From an uncultured Alphaproteobacteria bacterium (GTDB taxonomy: Bacteria; Pseudomonadota; Alphaproteobacteria; Thalassobaculales; Thalassobaculaceae): a stretch of DNA of 6,395 bases. A program made the translations under genes and the position numbers. Below the pieces are notes generated by a model. It searched no databases. It was given only the letters and a program-made list of their open reading frames with translations, and was not told the DNA's origin. Every line of letters begins with the position of its first letter. The first letter of the stretch is position 1. The stretch is taken from the NCBI GenBank assembly GCA_938028645.1, contig CALIMD010000329.1, positions 1 through 6,395 on the forward strand, written 5' to 3'. Positions 5,442 to 6,395 of the stretch are shown in pieces.

Positions 5442-6395
5442 TTACATTTTATGGATGAGTTCGGTGTCAACTATCCACCCACCCCCTAAAACTCTACTTT
5501 TATCTTCAGCTGAGTAAAATACGGCCGCTTGTCCAGAAGATATACCAAATTGTTTTTGTTGCAGTACTATACGGCCTTCATCCTTGTCACCGCGAAACAA
5601 CGTGCCGCGCACAGGTTCCTGTGTCGACCTTAGCTTCACTAGAACGTTTACACTCTCAGTCAACGGGATATCTGGGCCTATCCAATTAATCTGATTGACG
5701 ATTACTGTATCCCTAGCCAAGGCACTTTTCGGGCCTACTATCACAGTTTTTTGAACAGGATCTAATTCTAACACGTACAAGGGTGGTGATCTCCCGACAG
5801 CTTCAGCAGCAATCCGCCCCCCTATACCGAGCCCTTTTCTTTGGCCTATTGTAAAGTTAATAATCCCGTCGTGATCTCCTAAAATAGATCCATCAATGTG
5901 AATTATTTTCCCCGGATCGATGGCCCCCGGCCTAAGCCGCTTTACTACATCAGAATAACGGCCGTCTGGGACAAAACATATATCCTGACTATCCGGTTTT
6001 TCGGCAACATTTAGCTTGAACCTCGAGGCATGCGCTCGGGTTTCGTCTTTCGAAAAATGACCTAAAGGAAATCGAAGATAATCTAACTGCTCCCGTGTTG
6101 TCGCGAATAAAAAATAGCTTTGATCCTTTATCGGATCTTCTCCACAATGCAATTCCGTCCCCTGATTGCCCACGACACGTTTCACATAATGTCCAGTGCA
6201 CAGCGCATCTGCCCCCAGATCTTTTGCTGTCTTTAATAAATCCTGAAATTTTACAGTCTGATTGCATCGTACGCAGGGTATTGGTGTCTCTCCTCGGAGA
6301 TAACTATCGGCAAAATCATCTATAACTGCGTTGCGAAAAAGACTTTCGTAGTCTAACACATAGTGAGGGATACCAATCTGATCAGCTACATTACG
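5442..6395 (-). CDS. mnmA: tRNA-specific 2-thiouridylase MnmA, 5' end cut by window edge
   Basis: MnmA thiolates the wobble uridine of tRNAs for Lys, Glu and Gln in the cytosol, using ATP and sulfur relayed from a desulfurase. The 317 visible residues start in frame at the right edge with RNVADQIGIPHYV, so roughly 60-80 N-terminal residues including the SGGVDS PP-loop are outside. Visible landmarks are TPIPCVRCN, whose second Cys (C44 of the fragment) is the catalytic cysteine equivalent to E. coli C102; LCTGHYVK; KDQSYFLF; and DSQDICFV, whose C140 matches C199. FTIGQRKGLGIG follows, then a C-terminal beta-barrel ending GGGWIVDTELIHKM. The motifs are intact and the stop is TAA. A GTG at 6359 is an internal valine, not the start. 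The gene is composed of visibly less AT-rich sequence than the left-hand operon. Confidence 0.97.
   Translation of the reverse strand, partial: RNVADQIGIPHYVLDYESLFRNAVIDDFADSYLRGETPIPCVRCNQTVKFQDLLKTAKDLGADALCTGHYVKRVVGNQGTELHCGEDPIKDQSYFLFATTREQLDYLRFPLGHFSKDETRAHASRFKLNVAEKPDSQDICFVPDGRYSDVVKRLRPGAIDPGKIIHIDGSILGDHDGIINFTIGQRKGLGIGGRIAAEAVGRSPPLYVLELDPVQKTVIVGPKSALARDTVIVNQINWIGPDIPLTESVNVLVKLRSTQEPVRGTLFRGDKDEGRIVLQQKQFGISSGQAAVFYSAEDKSRVLGGGWIVDTELIHKM

Noticed and set aside
5989..6267. 92-codon minus-strand frame inside mnmA
   Set aside because: It is an alternate frame of mnmA, which has intact catalytic motifs over the same bases.
6095..6325. 76-codon plus-strand frame opposite mnmA
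   Set aside because: It is antisense to conserved MnmA core sequence and has no family signal.
6357..6359. GTG at 6359 as the mnmA start
   Set aside because: The frame stays open to the edge and the upstream residues RNVADQIGIPHY fit the MnmA family, so the gene is truncated by the window and the GTG is internal.
1..6395. CRISPR arrays, insertion sequences, integrase or att repeats
   Set aside because: No regularly spaced repeats, transposase or integrase motifs, or second copy of the tRNA 3' end were seen on either strand.

Overview
The window reads as bacterial chromosome. It is probably from a moderately AT-rich alphaproteobacterium: the MnmA uses a PCVRCN active-site variant and the tRNA-Met has a G1-U72 acceptor end with encoded CCA, both of which I associate with that class. 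This is inference from remembered family patterns; no taxonomic marker gene is complete here. Everything recognisable is on the minus strand, so transcription runs from high to low coordinates.

Right-hand part (6395 to about 5210), housekeeping. The 3' portion of mnmA (tRNA 2-thiouridylase) enters from the right edge and ends at 5442. An 86-nt gap with a good sigma70-type promoter follows, then an elongator-type tRNA-Met(CAT) gene and an AT-rich hairpin that may terminate it.

Middle (5154 to 4540), one gene. It encodes a 204-residue single-domain protein that resembles BacA, the prephenate decarboxylase of the prephenate dehydratase superfamily. It has no ACT domain and no dehydratase TRF-type motif. 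Its substrate is unknown.

Left-hand part (about 4378 to 1), a tightly packed five-gene transcription unit that starts at a perfect TATAAT box. The order is a phytanoyl-CoA-dioxygenase-family Fe(II)/2-oxoglutarate oxygenase, a GT2 glycosyltransferase, a nucleosidase of the MTA/SAH nucleosidase superfamily with an extra C-terminal region, a radical SAM protein of the spore photoproduct lyase (SPL) family, and a classical short-chain dehydrogenase cut by the left edge. Junctions are 36, 1, -14 and 12 nt, so the last four genes are almost certainly co-translated or coupled.

The left-hand operon is the interesting part. An SPL-family protein outside an obvious spore-former context is fused by overlap to a nucleosidase whose three catalytic acids are intact. 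It sits with a sugar transferase, an oxygenase and an oxidoreductase, which looks more like a small biosynthetic or modification pathway than DNA repair. The radical SAM protein keeps the CxxxCxxC cluster motif, but by remembered alignment it lacks the usual SPL hydrogen-transfer cysteine and one tyrosine. One testable idea is that it consumes SAM irreversibly and the nucleosidase removes the 5'-deoxyadenosine product. The product of the pathway cannot be read from the sequence.
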